This document shows, one piece after another, positions 25,601 to 33,685 of a DNA stretch of 64,000 nucleotides. Numbering within the stretch: position 1 is the stretch's first letter; each line of letters begins with the position of its first letter. Under the pieces are notes generated by a model. That model had not been told where the DNA came from, searched no databases, and worked only from the letters and a program-made list of their open reading frames with translations. The DNA is from Selenomonas sp963528755 (lineage in GTDB: Bacteria > Bacillota > Negativicutes > Selenomonadales > Selenomonadaceae): contig NZ_CAURXA010000002.1 in NCBI RefSeq assembly GCF_963528755.1, forward strand, positions 310,001 through 374,000, written 5' to 3'. A program made the position numbers and the translations under genes.

Positions 25601-27680
25601 CCTGGATCGAGCCGCCGCTAATCTGAACACTACTGTCCTTCGCATTCGTCGTTACGCCGTTGCCGTAGACGGTCATATCCACATTACCGTCTACAGTCAC
25701 TTTGCTCTTCTCGACTTGCGTGAGGATGCCGGCGTTGTTGAAGCGCGAGAATACGTTCTCACGGTTGATGGGAATACCCCATTGGTCGGTTGATCCTCCC
25801 GCGATCTTCAAATCCTTGGCAATCCTAATGGAAGACTCTTTTTTCGCCTCGTAAGATTTTTCGCCGAGACGGTCGCTCTTCTGCACAGCGACACCGTTGC
25901 CGCCGAGACCGCCCGTCATTGAGATGTTGACGGGCGCATTGAGCATGATCTGTGCAGCCTTGTTCTTCGCTGCATCAAGCTGGATGGCATTCGTCAGCGT
26001 ATTGCCGCCCGCAAATCCCTTGGTGACGATATTGACTTCACCGGCGTTCACCGTGACATTTTTCCCCTTGCCCGCATAGATTCCCGTCGGATTGCCGACA
26101 GTGTTCTCGACTTGGAGATGCAGCGTGCCAGGCGTGGTGACCGTAACATCTTTCGTATCAGCATAGATACCTGCAAGTACATTCGTCTTGTAATCGCCGA
26201 GCTTCTCCTTGCCGAGGCTGATGACGGCATCGCTGCCGAAGTTCCGCGTCTGCGTGACGGAGTCCGTAAGTGCCGCGCCGCTCTTCCATACAGCCTTATC
26301 GTTTGCTGCCGCAGGTGCCACGAGCACGACGGATGCCGTATCGCCATAGACATGATCTGGCTCAAGCATCGTGATCTTGTTGAAGCGCGAGAATGCCTTG
26401 TTGTCGGAGAAATCTTTCGCCTGCCATTTGTATCTCTCTGTGTCGTCGCCATCCTCATAGGCGCGCAGCGTATCGCCGAGCTCAAGCCAGAGGCGCTTCG
26501 TATAGTACTCGGCATTGAGCTTGCCGAACCAGCCTTCCTCATTCTCAACGGCGACAATATCGGTCCACGGCTTCGGATCATCGGAGAGCAGATTCGATAC
26601 GGTCGTCTGATAGACATGCGCACTGATTTTGCTGCCGGACGGACTGAGGTTGTACGTCATGACATAGGCCGTACCGTTGGGCAGGATCTTGAGATCGCGC
26701 ATATCCTGACCTGTTGCCGTCACATCGGTCGGCAGTTTGACGCTGCGCTTTTCCGTGCCGACCAATTTGCCGCTGTCGTCGATCTTTGCGACGCTGAGGG
26801 CAGTATAATGTGTGTTTCCCGTCCCGTTGTAGTGCTGATAGCCGCCGATGCACGAAACGAGGAGATGATCGTTGAAGCGGTTGAGCCTGCCCTGGTCGAT
26901 ATTGCGGCTGATGCGCGTATAGCTGCCAAATTTCAGGGTACCGTCATCCTGAATATCGTACTGCATGAGGAAGCCGTCGTCGTAGGGGTCATAGCCGCCG
27001 AGCGGGTTGACGGATGCCGCCACATAGAGTTTTTTCCCCACGGTGAGCAGCGCCTCGCCGTGCACCGCCGCCTTTGCGGGATCGCCCGTATAGGTCATGC
27101 CCTTTACGCCGTTCTTGTCCTCGTCAAGGTTCTGGAAGGTTTCCGTGAAGTTATAGCCGCAGTATTTCTTGATGTCCTCCTTGAGGTCGACGGTTGCCGG
27201 ACGATTCTCAAAGAGTTTGTTGCCGACACGTCGCACGACGCCGATCTTGCCGAGATCGTAGCCCGTCACATAGATATGGGTGTCCGTACCTGCCGCTGCG
27301 TGCGCATTCGGGACGGCGAGGACTTTGCCTCTCGCCACAGCTGCTGCAGCACCCTCGGAGTTTGGATCGATGAGGAGATTCCCTTCAAGCTCCGTCGTAC
27401 TGTACGTGTACTGGCGCAAAAACACCATGCTCTTGCCGGCCAGATGCAGACCAAAGGAGGCAGGATCACGGTTCAGATTCTTCAGCACGCCGGGATGTCC
27501 TTCGGCATCGATATGCGTCGTCACGCGCGAGCCTGTCACAGCCCCCATCTCGCTGTTGCCGTAGTCGGATGGGATGGTAGAGACGAGGTTTGCTGCAGAC
27601 GCAGTTGAGCCGTAGAGAAGTCCACCCAGGACGAGCGCCGTCAGTCGCACATGCTGCTCTTTGATAAAATGCGGTTTCAT
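22602..27680 (-). CDS. Autotransporter 2 (1692 aa), propeller-like head, in the B12-riboswitch operon
   Basis: A signal peptide (1-30, GGLLYGSTASA) precedes a head (about 31-440) with blade-like segments (HIYVTGYDLGKIGVVRR, KLYVAASVNPLGGYDPYDDG, NGTAYVMTYNLSPSG, LWLELGDTLRAYEDGD), homologous to the head of autotransporter 1. One passenger module (ending near 945 in RRVENITF) is followed by about ten PKPQPD units (954-1017), a second beta-helix-like stretch, and the autotransporter barrel (about 1410-1692) ending in WSF. Only 12 bases separate it from the TonB receptor gene, and its ribosome-binding site GGGAGGG overlaps that gene's TAG stop, so it should be co-transcribed and coupled. The barrel is about nine-tenths identical to that of autotransporter 1 by eye. 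A role in cobamide capture is inferred from this context. Confidence 0.88.
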   Translation of the reverse strand: MKPHFIKEQHVRLTALVLGGLLYGSTASAANLVSTIPSDYGNSEMGAVTGSRVTTHIDAEGHPGVLKNLNRDPASFGLHLAGKSMVFLRQYTYSTTELEGNLLIDPNSEGAAAAVARGKVLAVPNAHAAAGTDTHIYVTGYDLGKIGVVRRVGNKLFENRPATVDLKEDIKKYCGYNFTETFQNLDEDKNGVKGMTYTGDPAKAAVHGEALLTVGKKLYVAASVNPLGGYDPYDDGFLMQYDIQDDGTLKFGSYTRISRNIDQGRLNRFNDHLLVSCIGGYQHYNGTGNTHYTALSVAKIDDSGKLVGTEKRSVKLPTDVTATGQDMRDLKILPNGTAYVMTYNLSPSGSKISAHVYQTTVSNLLSDDPKPWTDIVAVENEEGWFGKLNAEYYTKRLWLELGDTLRAYEDGDDTERYKWQAKDFSDNKAFSRFNKITMLEPDHVYGDTASVVLVAPAAANDKAVWKSGAALTDSVTQTRNFGSDAVISLGKEKLGDYKTNVLAGIYADTKDVTVTTPGTLHLQVENTVGNPTGIYAGKGKNVTVNAGEVNIVTKGFAGGNTLTNAIQLDAAKNKAAQIMLNAPVNISMTGGLGGNGVAVQKSDRLGEKSYEAKKESSIRIAKDLKIAGGSTDQWGIPINRENVFSRFNNAGILTQVEKSKVTVDGNVDMTVYGNGVTTNAKDSSVQISGGSIQVPAGMKYSYYALGAYQGTINMNTGADGATPGTRDVRLDGDLFALPTGKLNVALTTANSRLHGLVDNGGTASLYLQNGALWQNEGRNTRYYQDIEDVGAGTATGTGAGASYIGKSRVTNFRGGATEAARGVIFQKDANPLNIENYSGHTRVLFAHEATTPTTIHGGDLVIARAAANSSITLTTDATGLNTESKKAVDKNLVSATLNALANKLYYMAYTTNERNLTGKTEIAEGLTTSAVSRRVENITFNAANGQGGYAYAPAVDPNPKPQPDPKPQPDPKPQPDPKPQPDPKPQPDPKPQPDPKPQPDPKPQPDPKPQPDPKPQPEQRTEFMTGITGGASDTEYIQGGVKKADGTYVFQRTATIKTPTGITSSTSSPVTVTMGSDATLNIHASRYGVNAGENSRVTISGSRISIDMGDVTSRRVIRAAAGAIVNISSGFDIKGSIENRGGAVTLSDMGKTSMLDGDITQSDGTLNLKLRGDNSTLRGNIRARGTVDIDLAGKNAVFTGSVKELTQAAALLRAAGMTAVSSDSSSTRNVTLGPTAKWNVTGASDLTSLNARGGTIVRQANGDLNIVNFQGKAKVFYKGSATADGTLMLTHDGKFTVQNVLGTGNAIAFVTDAFSGSDEADEKVAKSLAQRFEYRGDAANIVKQNVNGLGLGVTIGDGITKSTKRYAMLLNTNGTADGVIDIAKTEYGDYETKLMSGVKSAMTASTMAWRAEANDLMKRMGDLRLSPEDEGVWARVYRGKSSSNKDKTDFQMNYTTIQVGYDKKVGDDWRVGIAGSYMKGSSSYASGNGKNKEGNFGVYGTWTGKNGEYVDLIAKIGRLTNEYTVYNDFGHYVKGDFHTWGGSLSAEYGRRISLKGGSFIEPQIELIYSHLNGVDYTGDTDYVGRKMHVRQGAMNSFVSRLGIGFGQETERGTWFLKASLYHEFAGDLSTDYSDGFTPKSTTQRGRDTWVGIQFGGTMKLNDRTSLYGDFEKTFGGDIKTDWRIDAGLRWSF
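24629..24817 (-). repeat. Tandem 18-base repeat coding a Pro-Lys-Pro-Gln-Pro-Asp linker
   Basis: About ten near-identical 18-base units (GGCTGCGGCTTCGGATCA on the plus strand, with GGGTCG/GGATCG variants). Unlike in autotransporter 1, the linker lies inside the passenger rather than just before the barrel. Confidence 0.9.
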
Positions 27681-27692
27681 AATATTCCCTCC

Positions 27693-30176
27693 CTAGAATT
27701 CATAGCGGAATGTCATATAGTAACTGCGTCCTTGCAGCGGATACTCGATGTTTACGCTGCCCGGGTCACTGCCGAAGCGCTGCAGGCTGTTGACGCGCTG
27801 CTTCGGGCCTCGATCGAACACGTCGTTACAGCCGAGCGAAAGTGTCATATCCTTGCGCGGCGACCACTTGAGACCGAGGTTGACGGTAGTCAGCGGCTCC
27901 GTCGGACGACCCGCAAGCTCGCGCTCAGTGGCATCGTTCGTTGTCGGAAGCGCATAATGCGTGTAGTACTTCGAGAGATAATGCGCCTCGCCGAAAAAGA
28001 GCCATTGGCTTGTCGGACGATACGTCAGGCGCAGATTTCCCTCCCATTCCGGCTGGAAGGTCGGATGCACGTCCATCCAGTCGTAATGAACCGTTGAATC
28101 CTTGCGCTGTGCACTCATCTTGAGATAAGTGCCCTCGAGATCAAGGTCGAACTTCTTCCAGTGGAAATTCGTCTGCAGCTCAATGCCGTGCGCCTTGCCG
28201 CGCGCATCGTTGAAATAAGAGCTATACGTAAGTCCCGCGCGATAGAGCATGAGCATGCGATCCGTATCGCGCCAGAAGTAGGTGAGCGTCGTCCGATTGT
28301 CCGCGCCAAGCGCCTTGCCGTTCCATATTGCGCTGAGGTCAAACTGCTTGCCTTCCTCCGGCTGCGGGAACACCGCGCTCTCGCCGCGGAAATCTCGCGG
28401 CGAGGGAAGGATGCCTGCGCCGTCGCCCGCGATCTCGTACATATTGAGCAGGCGGAAATAGGTGCCGCCCGTCATGCGCATGGAGAAGCTGTCATTGAAT
28501 TTCTTTTTCAGTGCAAGCTGCCATGTCACCTTCGCATCGACCTGATCGTCCTTCGGATGAATCCAATGGTATGTCTTTGCCGGATTGAATCTGCCGAAGC
28601 GGCTGTAACCCGTGATCTTCGAGCGATTGTAGCGGATGGCGGGCGTCAGCTGCCATGTACTTTCCCTGTCGAGCGTGATCGTATCCTGAATCTGTATGTT
28701 GAAGATGTCCTGGTCAAATTGATCGCGCATCTGCGTCCAAAGGTTACCGATCTGCGCCTGCACATCGTCGATAACCTTATCGAGGCCATCTCCGCGTATA
28801 TTCATGCGCTCGTGCGAGTAGTTCATCTGGAAGTCGAGCATATTGCGTTTATCCAGTTCGTATGTTCCATCGAGCTGCACATTGTACTTATTCGAGCGAT
28901 ATTCACTCCACTCGCGCATGGGGACGTTATCCCACTTTTTTGTCGTGTCTGTGTAGAGGTGCTCGGCGCGATAATCTTTTTTCTGGTTCAGATAGTCAGC
29001 CATCCACCCCCATTCGAAGCGCTTCCCGATGTAACGGCGCTGCACTAAGAGCTCCGAGGCGCGAATCTTCTGACGCCGGCTGTCTTGTTTGTAGAGATCT
29101 TCCCGATCGACCTTCAGTCCCGGCGTAATCATGTCGTAGTAACTTTTCATATCAACCCAGAGACTGTCGGGCAGGTGTCTGTTGACCGTTTTGTAGGTTC
29201 CCTTGATCATCCAGTCGTTATTCTGCCATTTGACGAGGAGATCGGTATTCTTGTAATCGTTATATTGTCGACGGCGCTCTGCATTCCGTGCCGCCTCTGC
29301 GAGGCTCTCGCTGTCGCTGAGCGCCTGCCTGTCGGCATCTATCGTAGCTTGCCATATACCGGAACCGCCATTTGCAGCCTCATATGCCGCTATTTCTGTC
29401 GGTGTCATTGCGAGAAGCTGATTCAGCTCGCTTTGATTCGCAAGGTAGTCCTTTCCCACCTGCGTATTCGTAAACCACTGATCCGCCGCATAGCTGTGAT
29501 ACGGGAAATCCCCGTCGCGCGACTCGTGATTCAATCCGAAGAGCAAACTGCCCGAGCCGACAGGCGCCGTAATCTCGACCGACGCCTTCCTTGAGCCGAA
29601 GGAGCCGGGGCCGATTTCTGCCGAGCCGTGTGCGCCCGTCGGCTTTTTCGTCACGACGTTGATGACGCCGCCGATGAAGGTGCCGCCGAAGCGTGCGGGG
29701 ATGTAGCCGCGGTAGACTTCGATGCGCTCGACGTTGCTGACGGGGATCGTCGAGATGTCGACCGCCGCGTCGCCGCCGAGGTTCGTCAGCACGCCGTCGA
29801 CGAAGACGCCGACCTGCGCTGCCGTCGAGCCGCGCACGGTCACCGTCGTATACTGCCCCTTGCCGTTGACCTCACGTACATGGACACCCGGCACCATCTT
29901 GAGAAAATCGGGCAGCGTCTTCTGCTCGCCCTGAAACTCCTCGGGGCGAATGACCGTCACCGTACCCGGCGACAGCGTTTCCTCCCAATCGGGACGCTTC
30001 GCCTCGACGGTGATCGGCTCCGTCTCATAGTATTGCGCCTTGGCATCCGCCGCTTGCGCTTCCCCTGCCGCCTGTGGCACATTCGCCGCGCCCGCCGTCG
30101 CTGGATAGAACCATGCACCTGCGGTAAGCATTGACAGAACACCTGCGATGAGTCGCCTTTCTTTCCTTGTTGACAT
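27693..30176 (-). CDS. TonB-dependent outer-membrane receptor, first gene of the B12-riboswitch operon
   Basis: 827 residues, with a signal peptide to about 31 (WFYPATAGA), a TonB box-like region EPITVEAKRP (53-62), a plug (VTVIRPEEFQGEQKTLPDFLK, VFVDGVLTNLGG, IEVYRGYIPARFGGTFIGGVINVVTKK) and a barrel ending MTFRYEF. It is about 190 residues longer than the other receptor, with an insertion near 230-300 rich in Ala/Glu/Asn. Its leader carries a cobalamin riboswitch and terminator, so it should import a cobamide or a corrinoid complex. The start at 30176 has GGAGG seven bases upstream. Autotransporter 2 follows after 12 bases. No energising TonB or periplasmic-binding-protein genes are within the window. 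Confidence 0.88.
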   Translation of the reverse strand: MSTRKERRLIAGVLSMLTAGAWFYPATAGAANVPQAAGEAQAADAKAQYYETEPITVEAKRPDWEETLSPGTVTVIRPEEFQGEQKTLPDFLKMVPGVHVREVNGKGQYTTVTVRGSTAAQVGVFVDGVLTNLGGDAAVDISTIPVSNVERIEVYRGYIPARFGGTFIGGVINVVTKKPTGAHGSAEIGPGSFGSRKASVEITAPVGSGSLLFGLNHESRDGDFPYHSYAADQWFTNTQVGKDYLANQSELNQLLAMTPTEIAAYEAANGGSGIWQATIDADRQALSDSESLAEAARNAERRRQYNDYKNTDLLVKWQNNDWMIKGTYKTVNRHLPDSLWVDMKSYYDMITPGLKVDREDLYKQDSRRQKIRASELLVQRRYIGKRFEWGWMADYLNQKKDYRAEHLYTDTTKKWDNVPMREWSEYRSNKYNVQLDGTYELDKRNMLDFQMNYSHERMNIRGDGLDKVIDDVQAQIGNLWTQMRDQFDQDIFNIQIQDTITLDRESTWQLTPAIRYNRSKITGYSRFGRFNPAKTYHWIHPKDDQVDAKVTWQLALKKKFNDSFSMRMTGGTYFRLLNMYEIAGDGAGILPSPRDFRGESAVFPQPEEGKQFDLSAIWNGKALGADNRTTLTYFWRDTDRMLMLYRAGLTYSSYFNDARGKAHGIELQTNFHWKKFDLDLEGTYLKMSAQRKDSTVHYDWMDVHPTFQPEWEGNLRLTYRPTSQWLFFGEAHYLSKYYTHYALPTTNDATERELAGRPTEPLTTVNLGLKWSPRKDMTLSLGCNDVFDRGPKQRVNSLQRFGSDPGSVNIEYPLQGRSYYMTFRYEF

Positions 30177-30285
30177 AATTCAGCCTCCTTGCCCTTCCCA
30201 AAATAGTCCTATCATATTCAGAATAGATAGATAATAATTCCTATATCTTCTTGATATGCCGTCTTATATATTTATCCCTCCCGAA

Positions 30286-30326
30286 TAAAAAGACCGTCTG
30301 CACCCACAGCATAGGTTCAGACGGCC
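30286..30326 (-). terminator. Attenuator terminator downstream of cobalamin riboswitch 2
   Basis: Minus strand GCCGTCTG pairs with CAGACGGTC and is followed by TTTTTATT, between the aptamer and the receptor gene. Confidence 0.8.
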
Positions 30327-30394
30327 AGAATTTTTCATGGAAAAGAAAAACGGTGCGACAAAACGCACCGGAGATAAATCTATCCCGAAACTCA

Positions 30395-30618
30395 TAGACG
30401 AAATCCCCTACCCATCGCTCGCAGGTACCGGCTTCGAGGAAAGCTCAAAGCCGACGGTGATGTTGAAACAGGCAGTTCTCCTGGCTTAGATTCATCGCCC
30501 TGCCAAACCTTCCCAGAAAGCTTTCCAGTGGTATTTCTTGGCGGACTCCTCTTACAGTGGCGGGACCGCTCCGGCTTCTACCGGATTCCCTATTAAGTCT
30601 TGCGACACCTATTCCCTG
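30395..30618 (-). ncRNA. Cobalamin riboswitch (aptamer) of the receptor-autotransporter operon
   Basis: The minus strand shows the same ordered signature as the first copy: AGGTGTCGCAAGACTTAATA, GGGAATCCGGTAGAAGCCGG, GCGGTCCCGCCACTGT with the B12 box, and GCCAGGAGAACTGCC. The segment between box and 3' part differs from the first copy, so it is a separate aptamer and not a recent duplication. Ends are approximate. Confidence 0.95.
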
Positions 30619-30650
30619 TCATATTCATTTTTTATGACTTCATTAGTCCT

Positions 30651-30679
30651 AGTTTAATACAGTCTTTCGTGTTTGTCAA
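30651..30679 (-). promoter_or_regulatory. Promoter of the riboswitch - TonB receptor - autotransporter operon
   Basis: Minus strand TTGACA (30679-30674) and TAAACT (30656-30651) with 17 bases between; the start would fall some 25 bases before the aptamer. Confidence 0.7.
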
Positions 30680-30725
30680 CGATTCTTTTTGTGTATAGTT
30701 CATTCGACATCCCATGTGCAAAACT

Positions 30726-32705
30726 CTAGTCAAATTTCCTATCGTAGAGCAGCGCCGCAATCAGGACGACGAAGCACGAGCCGGCATTGTGCACGAGTGC
30801 ACCCGTCGTAGGATTGAGCTTCTGCATGAGCGACAGGACGATGGCGGCGAAATTGATGCACATTGAGAGCGTTATGCTGAGCTTGATCGTCGTCGCCGTG
30901 GCATTGGCGAGGCGCTTGAGGTAGGGCACCTCGCCAACATCGTCACGCATCAGCGCTATGTCAGCGGCTTCGACGGCGATATCGCTTCCCATCGCGCCCA
31001 TCGCCGCACTGACGTCAGCACACTTCAAGGCGGGTGCGTCGTTCACGCCGTCGCCGATCATCAGAACCTTGCGCCCCTTTTCCTGCAGTTTCCTGACGTG
31101 TGCGACCTTATCTTCGGGCAGAAGCCCCGCATGAACCTCGTCGATTCCGACTTGGCTCGCAAAGTAGGCGGCGGCTTCCTTGTTGTCGCCCGTCAGGAGT
31201 ACGGTGCGCACATCCATAGCGTGCAGGCGCTCGACCATCGCCTTCGCCTCGGGACGCAGCGTATCGGAGAGGGCGAGCGCACCGATGCACCTCTCCCCTT
31301 CCGCCGCGAGCACGAGCGCCTTGCCTTCGGCGCGCAGGCGCTCCAAAGCTTCACGCATCGACGCTTCCGGCATGATGCCGTTTTCCGCGAGGTATCTCTC
31401 GCTGCCGCATAAGAGTTTTCTCCCTGCGACCTTTGCCGAGACGCCCCTGCCTGCCGTCATGCGAAAATCCTCCGAAGACGCAAGCGCGACGTCCTGTGCC
31501 TTCGCATGGGTGACGATCGCCTTGCCCAGCGGATGCTCGCTCCTCGCCTCAGCGGAGGCGACGATTTGGAGCAATTCCTCTTCTTTGATAGCTTCATCAA
31601 AGGGCAGGACATCGCTGACGGAAAGTTTGCCACAGGTCAATGTGCCCGTCTTGTCGAAGGCGATCGTATCGACCTTGCCCATCTTTTCCAAGGTCTCGCC
31701 CGATTTGATGATGACGCCGCGCTTCGTCGCCTGTCCGATCGCCGCCATGATCGCCGTGGGCGTCGCCAAGACGAGAGCGCACGGGCAAAAGACGACCATC
31801 AGCGTAACGGCGATGATGATGTTCGCCGTCGCAGCATAGGCGCCGACGGCGAGCACAAGCACGATGGGAACGAGCCAGCTCGCCCAACGGTCGGCGATGC
31901 GCTGCATCGGTGCCTGCTTCTCCTCGGCCTCCTGCACCATGCGGATGAGTCTTTGCAGGGAGCTCGACTCGCCGACCTCCTTCACTTCGACATCGACTGA
32001 GCCGAAGCAGTTGAGCGTGCCGCAGAAGACCTCTTCACCTGCACCCTTGTCGACGGGCAGGGATTCGCCCGTCATGACGGACTGATCGATGGAAGTCTCG
32101 CCTATGAGAATCGTACCGTCCACGGGAATCCGTTCGCCGGGCAGGATGCGCAGCACATCGCCGCGCACGATCTCTTCGAGCGCGATCATTTCCTCCCTGC
32201 CGTTTCGGATTCTCCGGCCCTGCGTCGGCGAAAGCGCGAGGAGATTCTTCAGCCCCTTCTTCGCACGCTCCGTAATCGCCTCTTCGAGAAGTGCACCGAG
32301 CGCCATGATGAAGGCGACCTCGCCCGCCGCGAAAAGATCGCCGATGGCGATCGCTGCAAGCATCGCCATCGAGATCAGAAGCGCCGACGAGATCTTGCTG
32401 ATGCCGCGATTGTAAATGATGCGCCAAACGGACAGATAGAGCAGCGGAATGCCGCAGATGACGACCGTAACCCATGCGGGGTCGAACGGCAAAATCTGCA
32501 TGGGCGCCGCTTCCGCGCCGAACTCTTCCATCACATGCGGCACGAGATCGAGCAGCAGAAACACCGCTGCCACGAGCGTCATGGAAAGGCTCGCGAGAAA
32601 ATCGTTGAGCTTCTTGAGAAACGCCGCCGCACTTTGCAGTCTGTCGCAGTCATAGCCGCTTGACTGCAAAGGTTTCTTTCCCTGTACCGCATTCGCTTCT
32701 GCCAT
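30726..32705 (-). CDS. Heavy-metal P1B-type ATPase
   Basis: 659 residues. All catalytic parts are present: TGES actuator motif, CPC in the sixth membrane helix (about residue 307, VVFCPCALVLATP), DKTGTLT phosphorylation site (about 348), an HP motif (SEHPLGKA) and GDGVNDAPAL (about 551). There is no N-terminal CxxC metal-binding domain. The last helix has HNAGSCFVVLIAALL where zinc/cadmium pumps carry HEG, so the metal (Zn, Cd, Co, Cu, Mn or Fe) is open. It pumps metal out of the cytosol or to the envelope. ATG 32705 follows GGGGGA; a longer in-frame extension to 32819 has no ribosome-binding site and would cover the operator. Divergent from the TetR gene. Confidence 0.88.
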   Translation of the reverse strand: MAEANAVQGKKPLQSSGYDCDRLQSAAAFLKKLNDFLASLSMTLVAAVFLLLDLVPHVMEEFGAEAAPMQILPFDPAWVTVVICGIPLLYLSVWRIIYNRGISKISSALLISMAMLAAIAIGDLFAAGEVAFIMALGALLEEAITERAKKGLKNLLALSPTQGRRIRNGREEMIALEEIVRGDVLRILPGERIPVDGTILIGETSIDQSVMTGESLPVDKGAGEEVFCGTLNCFGSVDVEVKEVGESSSLQRLIRMVQEAEEKQAPMQRIADRWASWLVPIVLVLAVGAYAATANIIIAVTLMVVFCPCALVLATPTAIMAAIGQATKRGVIIKSGETLEKMGKVDTIAFDKTGTLTCGKLSVSDVLPFDEAIKEEELLQIVASAEARSEHPLGKAIVTHAKAQDVALASSEDFRMTAGRGVSAKVAGRKLLCGSERYLAENGIMPEASMREALERLRAEGKALVLAAEGERCIGALALSDTLRPEAKAMVERLHAMDVRTVLLTGDNKEAAAYFASQVGIDEVHAGLLPEDKVAHVRKLQEKGRKVLMIGDGVNDAPALKCADVSAAMGAMGSDIAVEAADIALMRDDVGEVPYLKRLANATATTIKLSITLSMCINFAAIVLSLMQKLNPTTGALVHNAGSCFVVLIAALLYDRKFD

Positions 32706-32729
32706 AAAGATCCCCCATTTCCTTATTCC

Positions 32730-32759
32730 TTGACAAGGTGACATCCTTTTTCGTACAAT
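32730..32759 (+). promoter_or_regulatory. Promoter of the TetR-family gene
   Basis: TTGACA and TACAAT with 18 bases between; the expected start lies at the left edge of the palindrome at 32766. Confidence 0.6.
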
Positions 32760-32765
32760 AAATGC

Positions 32766-32790
32766 AATAGAGAACATAATGTTCTTTATT
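32766..32790. promoter_or_regulatory. Palindromic operator, probably bound by the divergent TetR protein
   Basis: AGAACAT-A-ATGTTCT is a perfect palindrome, extended by AATA and TATT outside one mismatch on each side, 25 bases in all. It overlaps the tetR start region and a possible ATPase promoter on the other strand (TTGCTT, 17 bases, TATGTT). Confidence 0.7.
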
Positions 32791-32886
32791 ATTCTAAGCA
32801 AACGTCCGCAAGAAAACAACGGATGATTGAAGCACCGCGTTTCTTACGGAACATCTCAATAAATTTGTACGGCGAAGGGGAATTCC

Positions 32887-33447
32887 ATGGACAGACGGCA
32901 GAAAAAGACGAAGGCGGCGATCTTTGCCGCTTTCAGCGAGCTTGCGGCAAAAAAGAGCTACAACAAGATCACGGTGCAGGAGATCATCGACAGCGCCGAC
33001 ATCGGACGCACGACCTTCTACGCGCACTTCGAAACGAAGGACGATCTCCTCAAGGCTCTGTGCGAGGAGCTTTTCGGCCACATCGTCGGCAGCGCAATGG
33101 ACCGCACGCACACGCACGGACTGTACTCGGATGGCCAAGCGCCCCACTCCGTCTTCCTGCACCTCCTGCAGCATCTCGAAGAAAACGACAGCAATATCCT
33201 CGGACTGCTGTCATCTGCGAGCAGCGACATCATCCTGCGCTATTTCAAGGACAGCTTGAAGGAGCTCGTGCGCCTGCACATCGTCGCGCACGGAAGGAAA
33301 AATCCCGCCGTGCCGCAGGATTTCCTCGTCAACCACATCACGGGCAGCTTCGTCGAAATGGTACTGTGGTGGATCAAGGGCGGCCGGAAGATGACGCCCG
33401 AAGATCTCGACCGCTGCTTTCGCGCCGTGATTGAGCCGATTCTCTAA
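32887..33447 (+). CDS. TetR/AcrR-family transcriptional regulator
   Basis: 186 residues. An N-terminal helix-turn-helix domain (about 8-55) follows the TetR pattern: KAAIFAAFSELAAKKSYNKITVQEI, then DSADIGRTTFYAHFETKDDLLKAL. The C-terminal helical ligand/dimer domain contains several His residues (HTHGLYSDG, HIVAHGRK) and the C-terminal family pattern NHITGSFVEMVLWWIKGG. It is divergent from a metal-transporting ATPase around a 25-base palindrome, so it probably represses that gene and itself. TetR control of P1B ATPases is less common than MerR or ArsR control. The inducer is unknown; a metal cannot be assumed. ATG 32887 has AGGGGA upstream. Confidence 0.85.
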   Translation: MDRRQKKTKAAIFAAFSELAAKKSYNKITVQEIIDSADIGRTTFYAHFETKDDLLKALCEELFGHIVGSAMDRTHTHGLYSDGQAPHSVFLHLLQHLEENDSNILGLLSSASSDIILRYFKDSLKELVRLHIVAHGRKNPAVPQDFLVNHITGSFVEMVLWWIKGGRKMTPEDLDRCFRAVIEPIL

Positions 33448-33475
33448 CATAGCTATAACGACCTCTACAAAGGCA

Positions 33476-33504
33476 TTGACAGTCCACGCCCCTTTTGCTA
33501 AAAT
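33476..33504 (+). promoter_or_regulatory. Promoter of tRNA-Ser
   Basis: TTGACA and TAAAAT with 17 bases between, 15 bases before the tRNA. Confidence 0.75.
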
Positions 33505-33519
33505 GGTACAGCAAGTCAC

Positions 33520-33608
<89 letters not shown>

Positions 33609-33632
33609 TGATGAAATAAACGACGCATAGAT

Positions 33633-33677
33633 AAAAAGACGGTGCATGAATCTTCGGATTCATGCACCGTCTTTTTT
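33633..33677. terminator. Bidirectional terminator between tRNA-Ser and the ATP synthase operon
   Basis: A 15-base perfect stem (GACGGTGCATGAATC and complement, TTCG loop) is flanked by AAAAA on one side and TTTTTT on the other. It can end both the tRNA transcript and the atp operon, whose last stop is at 33686. Confidence 0.9.
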
Positions 33678-33685
33678 GAGGTTGC

